Shown one piece after another: positions 42,492 through 51,588 of a DNA stretch of 64,000 bases. Positions within the stretch are counted from its first letter, which is position 1. Every line of letters begins with the position of its first letter. The stretch is from Alloalcanivorax marinus (lineage in GTDB: Bacteria > Pseudomonadota > Gammaproteobacteria > Pseudomonadales > Alcanivoracaceae). The position numbers and the translations under genes are program-made. A model generated the notes under the pieces. The model did not search any database and was not told where the DNA came from. It saw only the letters and a program-made list of their open reading frames with translations. The stretch lies in the NCBI RefSeq assembly GCF_016785095.1, contig NZ_JAEKJB010000011.1, forward strand, positions 248,001 through 312,000, written 5' to 3'.

Positions 42492-43952
42492 ATGGACCTG
42501 CATCGTATTGGCGCCCGGGCCCTGGCGCGCCGTATCCACAACAGGGCGATCACCGCCGAGGCGGCCCTGGAGTATTTCATCGATCGCGTGGAGCGCCTGG
42601 ATGGCCCGCTCAATGCCGTGGTGGTGCGACGTTTCGATCTGGCCCGGGAACGCGCCCGGCGGGCGGACCAGGCCCTGGCCCGGGGTGAGGACTGGGGCCC
42701 GCTGCACGGCGTGCCGATGACCGTGAAGGAAACCTACGAGATCAGCGGCTGGCCCACCACCGCCGGCGTGGAGGGCTTGCGTGAGCACATTTCCGACACC
42801 ACCAGCCGGGCGGTGCAACGGTTGATCGATGCCGGCGCGGTGATCTTCGGCAAGACCAATGTGCCGGCCTACGCCGGGGATCTGCAGAGTTACAACGAGA
42901 TCCATGGCACCACCAACAATCCCTGGAACACGGATCTCACCCCGGGTGGTTCCTCCGGCGGCGCCGCGGTGGCCCTGGCCGCCGGCTTCTCGCCCCTGGA
43001 GCTGGGCAGCGATATTGGTGGCTCGATTCGTACCCCTTCGGCGTTTTGCGGTGTGTGCGGACTCAAGCCCAGTTACGGGCTGATCTCGACCCGGGGCCAT
43101 GTACCGGGTCCGCCCGGGGCCCTGGCACGCCGGGATCTGTCCGTGGCCGGGCCGATGGCGCTCAACGTGGGCGATCTGGAGCTGGCTCTGGAGGTGCTGG
43201 CGGCGCCGGAGCCCGAGGATGCGCCGGCCTGGCGGTTGGCGCTGCCGCCGTCCCGTCACCAGAATCTGGCCGATTTCCGCGTTGCCGCCTGGCTGGATGA
43301 CCCGCGCTGCCCGGTGGACGGCACCTTGAAGGCGGCTTTGGAGAGGCTGCTGGTGGAGCTGGGCGAGGCCGGCGTGGCGGTGGACCCGGCGGCGCGCCCG
43401 GATGGCATTACCCTGGAAACCGCCTATGACGTCTATTACCAGTTACTGGCGGGCACCATGGGCGTGGGCCTGCCCGATGGTCTGTACCAACAGATGGCGG
43501 AGAGCGCCGCCACCACGCCGGCTAGCGACAATGGCTACCGCGCCCGCTTCGCCCGGGGTGCCACCCAGTCCCACGCCGACTGGCTGCGCGCCGACGAGCG
43601 CCGCCAGGGTATGCGGCTGGCCTGGGAGCGCTTCTTTCAGGACTACGACGTGCTGCTGTGCCCGGTGGTGCAGACCCTGCCGTTCCCCCACCAGCACACG
43701 CCGGGGCCGGATGCCAGGGTGCTGGAGGTCAACGGCGTCGATCAGCCCTACATGGATATTCTGGTGTGGGCGGGGCTGGCCGGCGGCGTCTATCTGCCGG
43801 CGCTGAGCCTGCCCATCGGCCTGACCCGGGACGGCTTGCCGCTGGCCGTGCAGATCGTCGGGCCCTACCTGGAGGACCGCACCGTGCTGGCGTTCGCCGC
43901 CCGTTTGGCGGAGACCCTGGCGCCTTTGCCTCCGGCGCCGACGGCGGAGTGA
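42492..43952 (+). CDS. Amidase (amidase signature family)
   Basis: A 486-residue enzyme of the amidase signature family with the Ser-cisSer-Lys triad: Lys in GVPMTVKETYE, cis-Ser in TPGGSSGGAAVALAAG, and nucleophile Ser in GSDIGGSIRTP. The family includes fatty acid amide hydrolases, aryl acylamidases and GatA. Absence of GatB/GatC neighbours and the family layout argue for a catabolic amidase. The TRAP transporter genes follow 186 bases downstream and could supply the substrate or take up the product. Confidence 0.9.
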   Translation: MDLHRIGARALARRIHNRAITAEAALEYFIDRVERLDGPLNAVVVRRFDLARERARRADQALARGEDWGPLHGVPMTVKETYEISGWPTTAGVEGLREHISDTTSRAVQRLIDAGAVIFGKTNVPAYAGDLQSYNEIHGTTNNPWNTDLTPGGSSGGAAVALAAGFSPLELGSDIGGSIRTPSAFCGVCGLKPSYGLISTRGHVPGPPGALARRDLSVAGPMALNVGDLELALEVLAAPEPEDAPAWRLALPPSRHQNLADFRVAAWLDDPRCPVDGTLKAALERLLVELGEAGVAVDPAARPDGITLETAYDVYYQLLAGTMGVGLPDGLYQQMAESAATTPASDNGYRARFARGATQSHADWLRADERRQGMRLAWERFFQDYDVLLCPVVQTLPFPHQHTPGPDARVLEVNGVDQPYMDILVWAGLAGGVYLPALSLPIGLTRDGLPLAVQIVGPYLEDRTVLAFAARLAETLAPLPPAPTAE

Positions 43953-43982
43953 GGCGATGGGCGGTCAACATCGGCCATAAAG

Positions 43983-43992
43983 TTGTATACAT
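43983..43992. promoter_or_regulatory. Possible GntR (FadR-subfamily) operator
   Basis: TTGTATACAT, fitting the TNGTATACNA consensus of FadR-subfamily GntR regulators, which commonly control TRAP transporter genes. It lies about 147 bases upstream of dctP. No GntR gene is in the window. Confidence 0.35.
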
Positions 43993-44085
43993 GAGCCGCC
44001 AAAACCGGGCTCCGGGAGAAAAAGAGGGTATTGGGGAAGGTGAGAGCTGTGCTACATTCCCCTCGCAGTTTCATTTTTTGGCCTT

Positions 44086-44108
44086 GGTGTTTCGCTATGC
44101 GAAACACC
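44086..44108. promoter_or_regulatory. Perfect dyad in the dctP leader (IclR-like)
   Basis: GGTGTTTCGC-TAT-GCGAAACACC, ten perfect arm positions around a 3-base centre, ending 30 bases before the dctP ATG. TTCGC/GCGAA cores are typical of IclR-family operators; it could instead act as an mRNA hairpin. Regulator not in the window. Confidence 0.5.
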
Positions 44109-44138
44109 CCGGGTGAAAACAACAACCAGGAGCTCCCC

Positions 44139-45185
44139 ATGAGTCTGATTCATCGTTTCCGCAAGACCCTCGCGATCGGTGGCTCGGTGATCGCCGTGGC
44201 GGCCACCGTCGCGCTGTCGCCGCTGGCCCAGGCCGCCGAGGACACCATTACCTGGAAGGTCCAGTCCCACTGGCCCGGCTCCAGCAGTTCCTACAAGGAC
44301 AGCCTGGAGCGCATCAAGCGTGTGATCGAGGATCGCACCGATGGCAAGCTCAAGTTGCAGCTCTATGAAGCCGGCGCTCTGTTCAAGGCCCAGGAAACCT
44401 TCAACGCGGTAAGCCGCGGCGTGATCCAGATGGGCACCATTTCCCCGGCCTATGCCCAGGACAAGATGACCCTGGCGGGCGTTGCCTCCGGCATGCCGTT
44501 CGCTTTCCGCAACGTTTGGGAAGCGGCTTACTTCCACAAGAACATGGGCTTCGAGGACATGCTCCGCGAGGAAGCGGCGAAGTTTAACGTCTATTACTCC
44601 ACCGACAAGGTGTATCCCACCGAGATGGTTTCCAAGAAGCCGATCGAGAGCTGGGATGACTTCACCGGCCTGAAGATTCGTTCTTCCGGCGCGCTGCAGA
44701 AGTTCCTCACCGAAGCCGGCGCGGCGGCCACCTATGTGCCTGGCGGCGAGCTGTACCAGGCGCTGTCCAGCGGCGTGGTGGACGCGGCTCACTGGGGCGC
44801 GGTACAGGGTGCCGCCAGCATGGGCCTCTACGAAGTGGCCAAGTACCACGTGCATCCGGCGCTGAATATCGCCGGCACCGATGCCTTCATCGTTAGCCAG
44901 AAGGCGCTGGACAAGCTGCCCGAAGGCATGGCCAAGATCGTCAAGGACGCCCTCGACGAGCAGTTCTGGGTGCGCACCAACGAATACCTCTACAAAGAGC
45001 AGATCACCCTGGCCAAGGTGATGGCCGACCAGGGCGTGCAGGTCAACACCATGCCCAAGGACGTCCAGGACAAGCTGGCCCAGGTGGCGCAGAAGATGTG
45101 GGACGAAGAAGCCAAGCGCAGCGACAAAGCCGCCGAAGCGGTACAAAAGCTGAAGGACTTCCTCTCCGACCTGGGTTACCTGTAA
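44139..45185 (+). CDS. dctP: TRAP transporter solute-binding protein DctP
   Basis: A 348-residue periplasmic binding protein. The signal peptide ends LAQA-AED near residue 29. DctP features include SHWPGSSSSYKDSLERIKRV, the AGALFKAQETFNAV segment, and GLKIRSSGALQKFLTEAG containing the Arg that binds the substrate carboxylate. It feeds the DctQM permease encoded next. The ligand is an organic acid of unknown identity; the amidase neighbour suggests an acid from amide cleavage. A hairpin between dctP and dctQ would favour excess binding protein. Confidence 0.94.
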   Translation: MSLIHRFRKTLAIGGSVIAVAATVALSPLAQAAEDTITWKVQSHWPGSSSSYKDSLERIKRVIEDRTDGKLKLQLYEAGALFKAQETFNAVSRGVIQMGTISPAYAQDKMTLAGVASGMPFAFRNVWEAAYFHKNMGFEDMLREEAAKFNVYYSTDKVYPTEMVSKKPIESWDDFTGLKIRSSGALQKFLTEAGAAATYVPGGELYQALSSGVVDAAHWGAVQGAASMGLYEVAKYHVHPALNIAGTDAFIVSQKALDKLPEGMAKIVKDALDEQFWVRTNEYLYKEQITLAKVMADQGVQVNTMPKDVQDKLAQVAQKMWDEEAKRSDKAAEAVQKLKDFLSDLGYL

Positions 45186-45202
45186 GCCCGTTGTGAACCC
45201 CC

Positions 45203-45230
45203 GGGGGCGCCGTTCCGGCGTCCCCGTTTT
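45203..45230 (+). terminator. Attenuator-like hairpin between dctP and dctQ
   Basis: GGGGGCGCC / GGCGTCCCC, a 9-bp stem (one G-U) around GTTCC, followed by GTTTTC. It is 17 bases past the dctP stop. Partial termination here would give more DctP than DctQM, as is common in binding-protein operons. Confidence 0.6.
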
Positions 45231-45265
45231 CCCATTGATCGATTGATGCCCCCCGCGGAGGAACC

Positions 45266-45820
45266 ATGTCCTTCCTTCAGAAGCTGATTAACGGGGTGAC
45301 CCGCCTGAATGATTTTCTGGGCCGGTGGATCGCGCTGCTGGTGTTTGTCATGAGCGCGCTGCTGCTGTTCGAGGTCATCTGCCGTTATGCGTTTGATTCG
45401 CCCACCGTCTGGACCACGGAGCTGACCCAGTTCCTGTTCGCGATCTATTCGATCATGGCCGGCGGTTATGTGATGGCCCATCGTGGCCACGTCAACGTGG
45501 ACCTGTTGTATTCGCACATCCCGGTTCGCGGCCAGGCGATCATCGACATTTTCACCGCCGTGGTGTTCTACATCTTCATTCTGGCGTTTCTGTACTTCGC
45601 CACCTCCATGGCCTGGGAATCAATACAGGGCATGGAAACCAGCTATTCCGCCTGGAACCCGCCGGTATGGCCGGTCAAGGCGTTCATGCCGATCGCCGTG
45701 TTCCTGGTGTTCCTGCAAGGCACCGTGAAACTGCTGCGCGACATCGCCGTGGCGATCAACCCGAACAACGCCAACGTGCTTAAAGACGGCATCGACACCG
45801 GTGAAGAGGAGCAGATCTGA
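45266..45820 (+). CDS. dctQ: TRAP transporter small permease DctQ
   Basis: A 184-residue inner-membrane protein with four helices. DFLGRWIALLVFVMSALLLF and VIYRYAF-like LFEVICRYAFDSPTVWTTEL, with W-P-x-K in NPPVWPVKAFMPIAVFLVFL, are characteristic DctQ features. It pairs with DctM. The ATG follows GCGGAGGAACC. The stop overlaps the dctM start (TGATG). Confidence 0.93.
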   Translation: MSFLQKLINGVTRLNDFLGRWIALLVFVMSALLLFEVICRYAFDSPTVWTTELTQFLFAIYSIMAGGYVMAHRGHVNVDLLYSHIPVRGQAIIDIFTAVVFYIFILAFLYFATSMAWESIQGMETSYSAWNPPVWPVKAFMPIAVFLVFLQGTVKLLRDIAVAINPNNANVLKDGIDTGEEEQI

Positions 45821-47130
45821 TGAGCATTGAAATGATCACGCTGCTGTTCTTCGGCTCGCTGCTGTTCTTCCTGGTACTGGGCCTGCCGCTGACTTTCGTG
45901 CTTGGCGGTGTGTCGGTGATTTTCCTGTATTTCACCTGGGGGCCGGATGCCTTCTATATGGTCGCTTCGCAGATATGGAGCACCATGGGCAACTTCACCC
46001 TGGTGGCGATTCCGCTGTTCGTATTCATGGCCATGGTGCTGGAGCGCACCGGCGTGGCCAAGGATCTGTATCGGATGATGTACCTGTGGTGGGGTGGCCT
46101 GCGCGGTGGCCTGGCCATCGGTACCCTGGCGATCTGCGCCATCTTCGCCGCCATGTGCGGGATTTCCGGCGCCGCCGTGGTGGCCATGGGTACCATCGCC
46201 CTGCCGTCCATGCTGGAGCGCGGCTACGACAAGCGCATGGTGCTGGGCTGCATCAACACCGGCGGCGGCTGGGGCATTCTGATTCCGCCCAGCATTCTGA
46301 TGATCCTCTACTCGCTGATCACCGGCGTGTCCGTGGGCCAGATGTTCGCCGCCGGCGTGCTGCCGGGCATTCTGCTGATGGTGCTTACCTGCGCGTACAT
46401 CATCATCCGCTGTTACTTCCAGCCGGATCTGGCGCCGGCGCTGCCCAAGGAAGAGCGTGCCAGTTGGGGCGAAAAGATGACCGCCCTGCGCGCGGTGATC
46501 CTGCCGATCCTGATCGTTTTCATGGTACTCGGCTCCATCATCCTGGGCGTTACCACGCCCACCGAAGCGGCCGCCATGGGCGTGCTCGGCGCCCTGATCT
46601 CCGCGCTGGTGTACCGGCGCATGTCCTGGGAGCTGATGCGTGACGCGGCGCTGCGCACCTTCAAGCTCACCGGCATGATCATGTGGATTCTGTTCGCCGC
46701 TCACGCCTTCAGCGCGGCTTACCAGAGCATGGGCGCCCAGGAGATGATCCAGGGGTTGATCACCGGCATTCCCGGTGGGCCCTGGGCGATCATCATCACC
46801 ATGATGCTGATCGTGTTCCTGCTCGCCATGGTGCTGGACCCGGTGGGTATCATGCTGATCACGCTGCCGGTGTTCCTGCCGGTGGTCAAAGCCTTGGGCT
46901 TCGATCCGGTCTGGTTCGGCATCCTGTTCGTGATCAACATGGAAATCGGCTACATGACACCGCCGTTCGGGTTCAACCTTTTCTATTTGAAGGGGGTGGT
47001 GCCGCCGAGCATCACCATGAAGGACATCTATGTCTCGGTGATTCCGTTCGTGCTGGTGGAGATCGTGGGCATCGCCCTGATCATGATGTTCCCGGAGATC
47101 GCCACCTATCTGCCGGATCTGTTCTTCTAG
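45820..47130 (+). CDS. dctM: TRAP transporter large permease DctM
   Basis: A 436-residue, 11- to 12-helix Na+-coupled permease subunit. Family segments include FTLVAIPLFVFMAMVLERTG, AAMCGISGAAVVAMGTIALP, GGGWGILIPPSILMILYSLI and EIGYMTPPFGFNLFYLKGVV. Length is normal. It is the last gene of the dctPQM operon, 1-base coupled to dctQ, and is followed by a large palindromic repeat element. Confidence 0.94.
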   Translation: MSIEMITLLFFGSLLFFLVLGLPLTFVLGGVSVIFLYFTWGPDAFYMVASQIWSTMGNFTLVAIPLFVFMAMVLERTGVAKDLYRMMYLWWGGLRGGLAIGTLAICAIFAAMCGISGAAVVAMGTIALPSMLERGYDKRMVLGCINTGGGWGILIPPSILMILYSLITGVSVGQMFAAGVLPGILLMVLTCAYIIIRCYFQPDLAPALPKEERASWGEKMTALRAVILPILIVFMVLGSIILGVTTPTEAAAMGVLGALISALVYRRMSWELMRDAALRTFKLTGMIMWILFAAHAFSAAYQSMGAQEMIQGLITGIPGGPWAIIITMMLIVFLLAMVLDPVGIMLITLPVFLPVVKALGFDPVWFGILFVINMEIGYMTPPFGFNLFYLKGVVPPSITMKDIYVSVIPFVLVEIVGIALIMMFPEIATYLPDLFF

Positions 47131-47156
47131 CGTTCCGGGCGCTCCATTCGGGCCGC

Positions 47157-47260
47157 GTTTCGGCGTGGTCCCCCTTCCGGGAACGCCGTGAACCCGTCCA
47201 TGGGGGCTCCCGTCAAACATCCTGTTTGACAGGGTCCCGGAAGGGGGACCACGCCGAAAC
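47157..47260. repeat. 104-bp palindromic repeat element (MITE-like)
   Basis: The outer 26-base arms at 47157-47182 (starting GTTTCGGCGTGGTCCCCC) and 47235-47260 are perfect inverses. An inner dyad GTCAAACA-TCC-TGTTTGAC lies at 47212-47230. It sits between the convergent dctM and hydrolase stops. It resembles dispersed intergenic elements with a CATCCATGG-type centre seen in pseudomonad-like genomes, and may also act as a bidirectional terminator. No transposase is encoded. Confidence 0.8.
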
Positions 47261-47303
47261 GCTCCGAGGTAGCTTCACGGCGGATCCCGATCAGGGGCTT
47301 TTG

Positions 47304-48539
47304 TTATTTCCCTTCGCTGTCCTTCCAACGGGCCATCAGGGTGTTGGAAGGCAGGCTTTCGTCGAGCAGCTTGTGGGCGGTTTCCGCGCCGGCCACGGGC
47401 AGCCCCTCGCCGTCCAGCAGGCCGATCTGCTTAAGCACGCTGGCCTGGTCCCAGTAGATGTGCTCGTGGCAGAGCTTGTCGCCCCGGAAGCGGATCACGC
47501 CGAGCATGGGGATCTCCACTTTCTTGCCGGTGGGCGCCACGCCGGGCAGCATCCAGTCGATTTCCCGGTCGTGGGTGAAACTGAGGATGAACTCGTCCAC
47601 CAGCTGGGTGGCGCCCACTGTTCGTGACACCGGCACCAGCGTCATATCGTCCGGATTGCCGTGCACGAAATGGTTGCGGTAGAAGCGGCTGAGCTGCTGG
47701 TAGCCGACACCGCCGGTCATGGTGGGGATGTGGTTCACGTAGGGCTCGGCCACCATGGTCGCCATGGTGGCGTCCACGTTACGGGTGGCGAATTCATGCC
47801 GGCAGTGTTCATCCCACAGGGCCGACAGGTCCACGTCCGGGCCGATCTCCCGTTTCAGCGCGGCGATGGTGCGCTCGTGGGCCATGTCGGCGCTGGTTTT
47901 GTGAAAGTGGTCGCCGCCGGGGCGCGCGAAGGCATGGTCCACGCCCGGGTAGACGAAGGTTTCCAGCTTGCTGACGGTGCCGCCCAGGGCGGTGATGATC
48001 TGGTTGCGGGTGGTTTCGTCGCAGAAGCCATCCTGTTCGGCGAAGTGCAGCACCAGGCGGCCCTGGATCTGGGCCGCTTCGTCCAGATGCTCCTCGATGC
48101 CCACGCCGTAGTAGCCCACCGACACCGCCACCCGGGTGCGCGCGGCGGTCAGGTAGGCGAGCTTGCCGCCCAGGCAGAAACCCACGAAACCCAGGTCACC
48201 GCCGGTCACCTCCGGGCGCGCCGCCAGGGTTTCCAGGCTGGCGTCGATGTCGTCGATGGCGCGGTCCAGGTCCACGGTCTGGAACAGCTCGAAGGCGCGC
48301 TGGAAATCCGCCTCTTCGTAGCCCAGCTCGATACCCGGCTCGATGCGCCAGAACAGGTCGGGCACCAGCACCACGTAACCTTCCTCGGCGTAGCCATCGG
48401 CCACCCGGCGCATGGTCTCGTTGACGCCGAAAATTTCCTGCCCCACCACCAGGCCCGGGCCCTTGCCTGCCGGTGGCAGCGCCAGGTACGCCCGGAACCG
48501 GCCGCCATCTTTGGCGGTAACGTCGATGAACTCTCCCAT
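47304..48539 (-). CDS. Dienelactone hydrolase-NTF2/SnoaL fusion protein
   Basis: A 411-residue two-domain protein. Residues 1-235 are a dienelactone hydrolase-like alpha/beta hydrolase: QEIFG with E35, nucleophile C122 in GFCLGGK, Asp in HFAEQDGFCDE, and H202 in GVDHAFARPG. Residues about 240-395 form an NTF2/SnoaL-like domain (VDATMATMVAEPYVNHIPTM; FRGDKLCHEHIYWDQASVL). Carboxymethylenebutenolidase activity is the family role. The NTF2-like half could bind or isomerise a related ligand. No aromatic ring-cleavage genes are adjacent. Confidence 0.85.
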   Translation of the reverse strand: MGEFIDVTAKDGGRFRAYLALPPAGKGPGLVVGQEIFGVNETMRRVADGYAEEGYVVLVPDLFWRIEPGIELGYEEADFQRAFELFQTVDLDRAIDDIDASLETLAARPEVTGGDLGFVGFCLGGKLAYLTAARTRVAVSVGYYGVGIEEHLDEAAQIQGRLVLHFAEQDGFCDETTRNQIITALGGTVSKLETFVYPGVDHAFARPGGDHFHKTSADMAHERTIAALKREIGPDVDLSALWDEHCRHEFATRNVDATMATMVAEPYVNHIPTMTGGVGYQQLSRFYRNHFVHGNPDDMTLVPVSRTVGATQLVDEFILSFTHDREIDWMLPGVAPTGKKVEIPMLGVIRFRGDKLCHEHIYWDQASVLKQIGLLDGEGLPVAGAETAHKLLDESLPSNTLMARWKDSEGK

Positions 48540-48709
48540 GGTGCTTCCTTACTGTGCGCGTAAAGCGAAAAGCCTAGCAGCGCTTCAGGAAGCTGTCGAA
48601 AGGGGAGGGGGGGAACCCGGATTCAGGATGCAGGATACAGGCGGCGCACGGTGGCTCCCTTCATCCGCGATCGTGTCTCCATGCCGCCGTGGTCGTGTCG
48701 CAGGCTCGA

Positions 48710-48783
48710 ATCGCGGCTGAAGCGGTACGCCGCCCGGCCGCTCCTACACCATCCTGAACCGTAGGAGCGACTTTGGTCGCGAT
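48710..48783. repeat. Paired REP-like palindrome (long/short)
   Basis: A long unit on the minus strand (48710-48747, containing GCCGCCCGGCCGCTCCTAC) faces a short unit on the plus strand (48761-48783, GTAGGAGCGACTTTGGTCGC). It lies in the 259-base gap between two minus-strand genes. The rest of the gap (48540-48709) shows no gene or clear site, apart from a small GGATGCAGGATACAGG segment echoed near 52185. Confidence 0.8.
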
Positions 48784-48798
48784 ATGCCGAGGCCAGGC

Positions 48799-50418
48799 TC
48801 AGCCGAGCAGGTGGTTCTCGTACTCGTCGCGCAGTTTGGTCTTCAGCACCTTGCCGGTGGCGTTGCGGGGCAGGGCGTCCACGAACACCACGGCGTCGGG
48901 CACCTGCCAGGAGGCCACCTGGCCCTCGAAGCCGGCCAGCACGTCCTGCTCGGACGGGTCCTGACCCTCGGCCTTCACCACGATCAGCAGCGGGCGTTCG
49001 TCCCACTTGGCGTGCTTGGCGGCGATCACCGCCGCGTCCGCCACTTGCTCCATGCCCATGGCGATGTTCTCCAGCTCCACGGAGCTGATCCACTCACCGC
49101 CGGATTTGATCACATCCTTGGAGCGGTCCTTGATGGTCAGGATGCCGTTGGGGTCCAGGGTGGCGATGTCGCCGGTGGGGAACCAGCCCTGCTTGTGCGG
49201 TGCCGGGGTGTCCACGTTGAAGTACTCGCTGATCACCCAGTGGCCCTTGGCGTACAGGTCGCCCTGGGTGTCGCCGTCCATGGGTTTCTCGTTGCCGTCT
49301 TCGTCGCCGATCATCAGGTCCACGCCGAACGGCGGCCGCCCCTGCTTGGCGCGGATCGCCGCCTGCTCTTCCGGGGACAACGCCATGTGCTTGTGCAGCA
49401 GGGTGCTCACCGAACCCACCGGGCTCATTTCGGTCATGCCCCAGGCGTGCAGGGTGTCCACGCCGTAGTCGTCGCGGAAGGTGGCGATCATGGACGGCGG
49501 GCAGGCGGAGCCGCCGATTACCGTGCGGGTCAGGGTCGGTACTTTCTCACCGGCTTTCTTGAGGGCGCCGATCAGGCCCTGCCACAGGGTCGGCACGCCG
49601 GCGGCGCAGGTTACTTCCTCGCTGTTGATCAGGTTCTTGAGGCTGTCGCCGTCCAGGCCCGGGCCGGGCAGCACCACCTTGGCGCCGACCATGGCCGCCG
49701 CGTAGGGAATGCCCCAGGCGTTCACATGGAACATGGGCACCACCGGCAGCAGGCAGTCCCGGGCGGTCAGCGCCAGGCTGTCGGGCAGGGCCACGGCCAG
49801 GGAATGCAATACCGTGGAACGGTGCGAGTAGAGCGCGCCCTTGGGATTGCCGGTGGTGCCGGAGGTATAGCACAGGCTGGAGGCGGTGTTCTCGTCGAAC
49901 TCCGGCCATTCGAAGCCGTCGTCGCCCTGTTCGATCAGGTCCTCGTAGAACTTCAGCCCCGGCACCTTGGCGGCGGCCTCGTCGTCCTTGCCGCTGAGCA
50001 GGTAGACGTGCTCCAGCTTGGGCAGCTTGTCCTGCAGGGCCTCGATCAGCGGCAGGAAGGTCTTGTCGATGAACAGGACCTTGTCCTCGGCGTGGTTGAA
50101 GATATAGACCAGCTGTTCCGGGAACAGGCGCGGGTTGATGGTGTGGCAGACCAGGCCGGCGCCGGACACGCCGAAGTAGATCTCCAGGTGGCGGTGGTTA
50201 TTCCAGGCCAGGGTGGCGACCCGGTCGCTGCGTTCCAGGCCCAGACCCAGCAGGGCGGAGCCCAGGCGCCGAGCGCGCTGTTCCACCTCTCCCCAGTTGG
50301 TGCGGTGCAGGCCGCCGGCGGTTTCCACCGAGACGATTTCGCCGTCGGCGTGGTAGCGGGCCGCGTGGCGGATCTGGCTGCTGATCAGCAGCGGTTGGTT
50401 CATCATCTGGCCTAGCAT
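48799..50418 (-). CDS. Fatty-acyl-CoA ligase (AMP-forming)
   Basis: A 539-residue adenylate-forming enzyme. P-loop-like YTSGTTGNPKGALYSH, LHAWGMTEMSP (motif A5), GWFPTGDIATLDPNG and DRSKDVIKSGGEWISSVELE (A8), and the catalytic C-terminal Lys in LPRNATGKVLKTKLR are all present. It activates a medium- or long-chain acid as acyl-AMP, then CoA thioester, for beta-oxidation. ATG 50418 follows GAGAGCTCCT. Confidence 0.94.
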   Translation of the reverse strand: MLGQMMNQPLLISSQIRHAARYHADGEIVSVETAGGLHRTNWGEVEQRARRLGSALLGLGLERSDRVATLAWNNHRHLEIYFGVSGAGLVCHTINPRLFPEQLVYIFNHAEDKVLFIDKTFLPLIEALQDKLPKLEHVYLLSGKDDEAAAKVPGLKFYEDLIEQGDDGFEWPEFDENTASSLCYTSGTTGNPKGALYSHRSTVLHSLAVALPDSLALTARDCLLPVVPMFHVNAWGIPYAAAMVGAKVVLPGPGLDGDSLKNLINSEEVTCAAGVPTLWQGLIGALKKAGEKVPTLTRTVIGGSACPPSMIATFRDDYGVDTLHAWGMTEMSPVGSVSTLLHKHMALSPEEQAAIRAKQGRPPFGVDLMIGDEDGNEKPMDGDTQGDLYAKGHWVISEYFNVDTPAPHKQGWFPTGDIATLDPNGILTIKDRSKDVIKSGGEWISSVELENIAMGMEQVADAAVIAAKHAKWDERPLLIVVKAEGQDPSEQDVLAGFEGQVASWQVPDAVVFVDALPRNATGKVLKTKLRDEYENHLLG

Positions 50419-50668
50419 AGGAGCTCTCCGAGTGTTTGCCGTTGTTGTTTTGAGACCTTCGAGATTTCCTTTATCCGAAGGAGCTGTCAAATCCGTCCGG
50501 ACCAGGGTGGCGGCGTGCCGGTCGTATCCCTGTGAAAGGAAACGGGTTCGGCGTTGGAAACTGAATCAGTCCGCTTGACCCACCATTGGGACAGTCACGG
50601 TTTTCTTCCGTGGCTCGCTGGGATAATGTGGCCGCCCTTTCGTGACAGCCGCTTTCCGGAACCCTGCT

Positions 50669-51583
50669 ATGTGGATCAAGAACCTCACCGTCTTTCTGGG
50701 CACCGAACCCTTCAACTGGAGCGCCGCCGAGCTGGAGGAGCGCCTGGACGCGCACCGCTGTCCGCCCTGTGGCCGCCAGAGTCCGAGCAGCGAGGGCTTC
50801 GTGCCGCCGCTGAAGAACGAGGACCGCATGGTGGTGGCCACCGGCAGCTATTTCTACCTGGTGCACCAGGAAATCACCCGGCTGCTGCCCGGGCCGGTGG
50901 TCAAGGAGGAACTGGACGCCCGGGTGGAGGAAATCCGCGACCGCGAGGGGCGGCCGGTGGGTCGCAAGGAGCGCTCCGAGCTGAAGGACCAGATCACCTT
51001 CGAACTGCTGCCCCAGGCATTCACCCGTTCCCGGCGTACCGGCGTGCTGATTGACCCCCAGCGCCGCCGGGTGATGGTGGATTGCGGCTCCGAGAGCCGC
51101 GCCGAGCAGGTAGTGTCGGCCCTGCGCAAGGCGCTGGACTCGCTGCCGGTGAGCCGCCCCACCGCCGCGTCGGCCACCACCGCCGCGTTCGCCGGCTGGC
51201 TGCGTGATCCGCGCGGTCTGCCCGACGGCTTCACCCTGGGCGACCGCTGTGAATTCAAGAACGGCGACGGCGCCAGTGTGCGCATCACCGCCCTGGACCT
51301 GGGCCGCGAGGAAATCCTCGCCCACCTGGAGGAACTGGCGGCGGTGAAGGTGAACCTGGCCTGGAAGGACGAGATGGAGTTCGACCTGCAGCAGGACTTC
51401 GCCATCAAGCGCCTCAAGCCCCTGGACCTGATCCAGGAAAACCTGGATGGGATCAACGCCGAGGACGCCCTGGACGAGATGATGGCGGGGCTGGAGCTGC
51501 AGGGCGGAAGCCTGCGCGCGGTACTGGATGCGCTCTACAACTACTTCGAGGTCAAGGCCGAGAGCGGTCCTGGCGCCGACTGA
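50669..51583 (+). CDS. rdgC: Recombination-associated protein RdgC
   Basis: A 304-residue RdgC, a ring-forming DNA-binding protein that restrains RecA and is linked to replication-fork maintenance. The N-terminal MWIKNLTVFLGTEPFNWSAA and the later RSRRTGVLIDPQRRRVMVD and FAIKRLKPLDLI segments are characteristic. Length is normal. ATG 50669 is used. A REP-like pair begins 6 bases after the stop. Confidence 0.95.
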   Translation: MWIKNLTVFLGTEPFNWSAAELEERLDAHRCPPCGRQSPSSEGFVPPLKNEDRMVVATGSYFYLVHQEITRLLPGPVVKEELDARVEEIRDREGRPVGRKERSELKDQITFELLPQAFTRSRRTGVLIDPQRRRVMVDCGSESRAEQVVSALRKALDSLPVSRPTAASATTAAFAGWLRDPRGLPDGFTLGDRCEFKNGDGASVRITALDLGREEILAHLEELAAVKVNLAWKDEMEFDLQQDFAIKRLKPLDLIQENLDGINAEDALDEMMAGLELQGGSLRAVLDALYNYFEVKAESGPGAD

Positions 51584-51588
51584 AGCGG

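Noticed and set aside
45643..47220. 525-codon open frame antisense to dctQM
   Set aside because: His/Asp/Gln-rich shadow. The plus strand encodes standard TRAP permease subunits with 1-base coupling.
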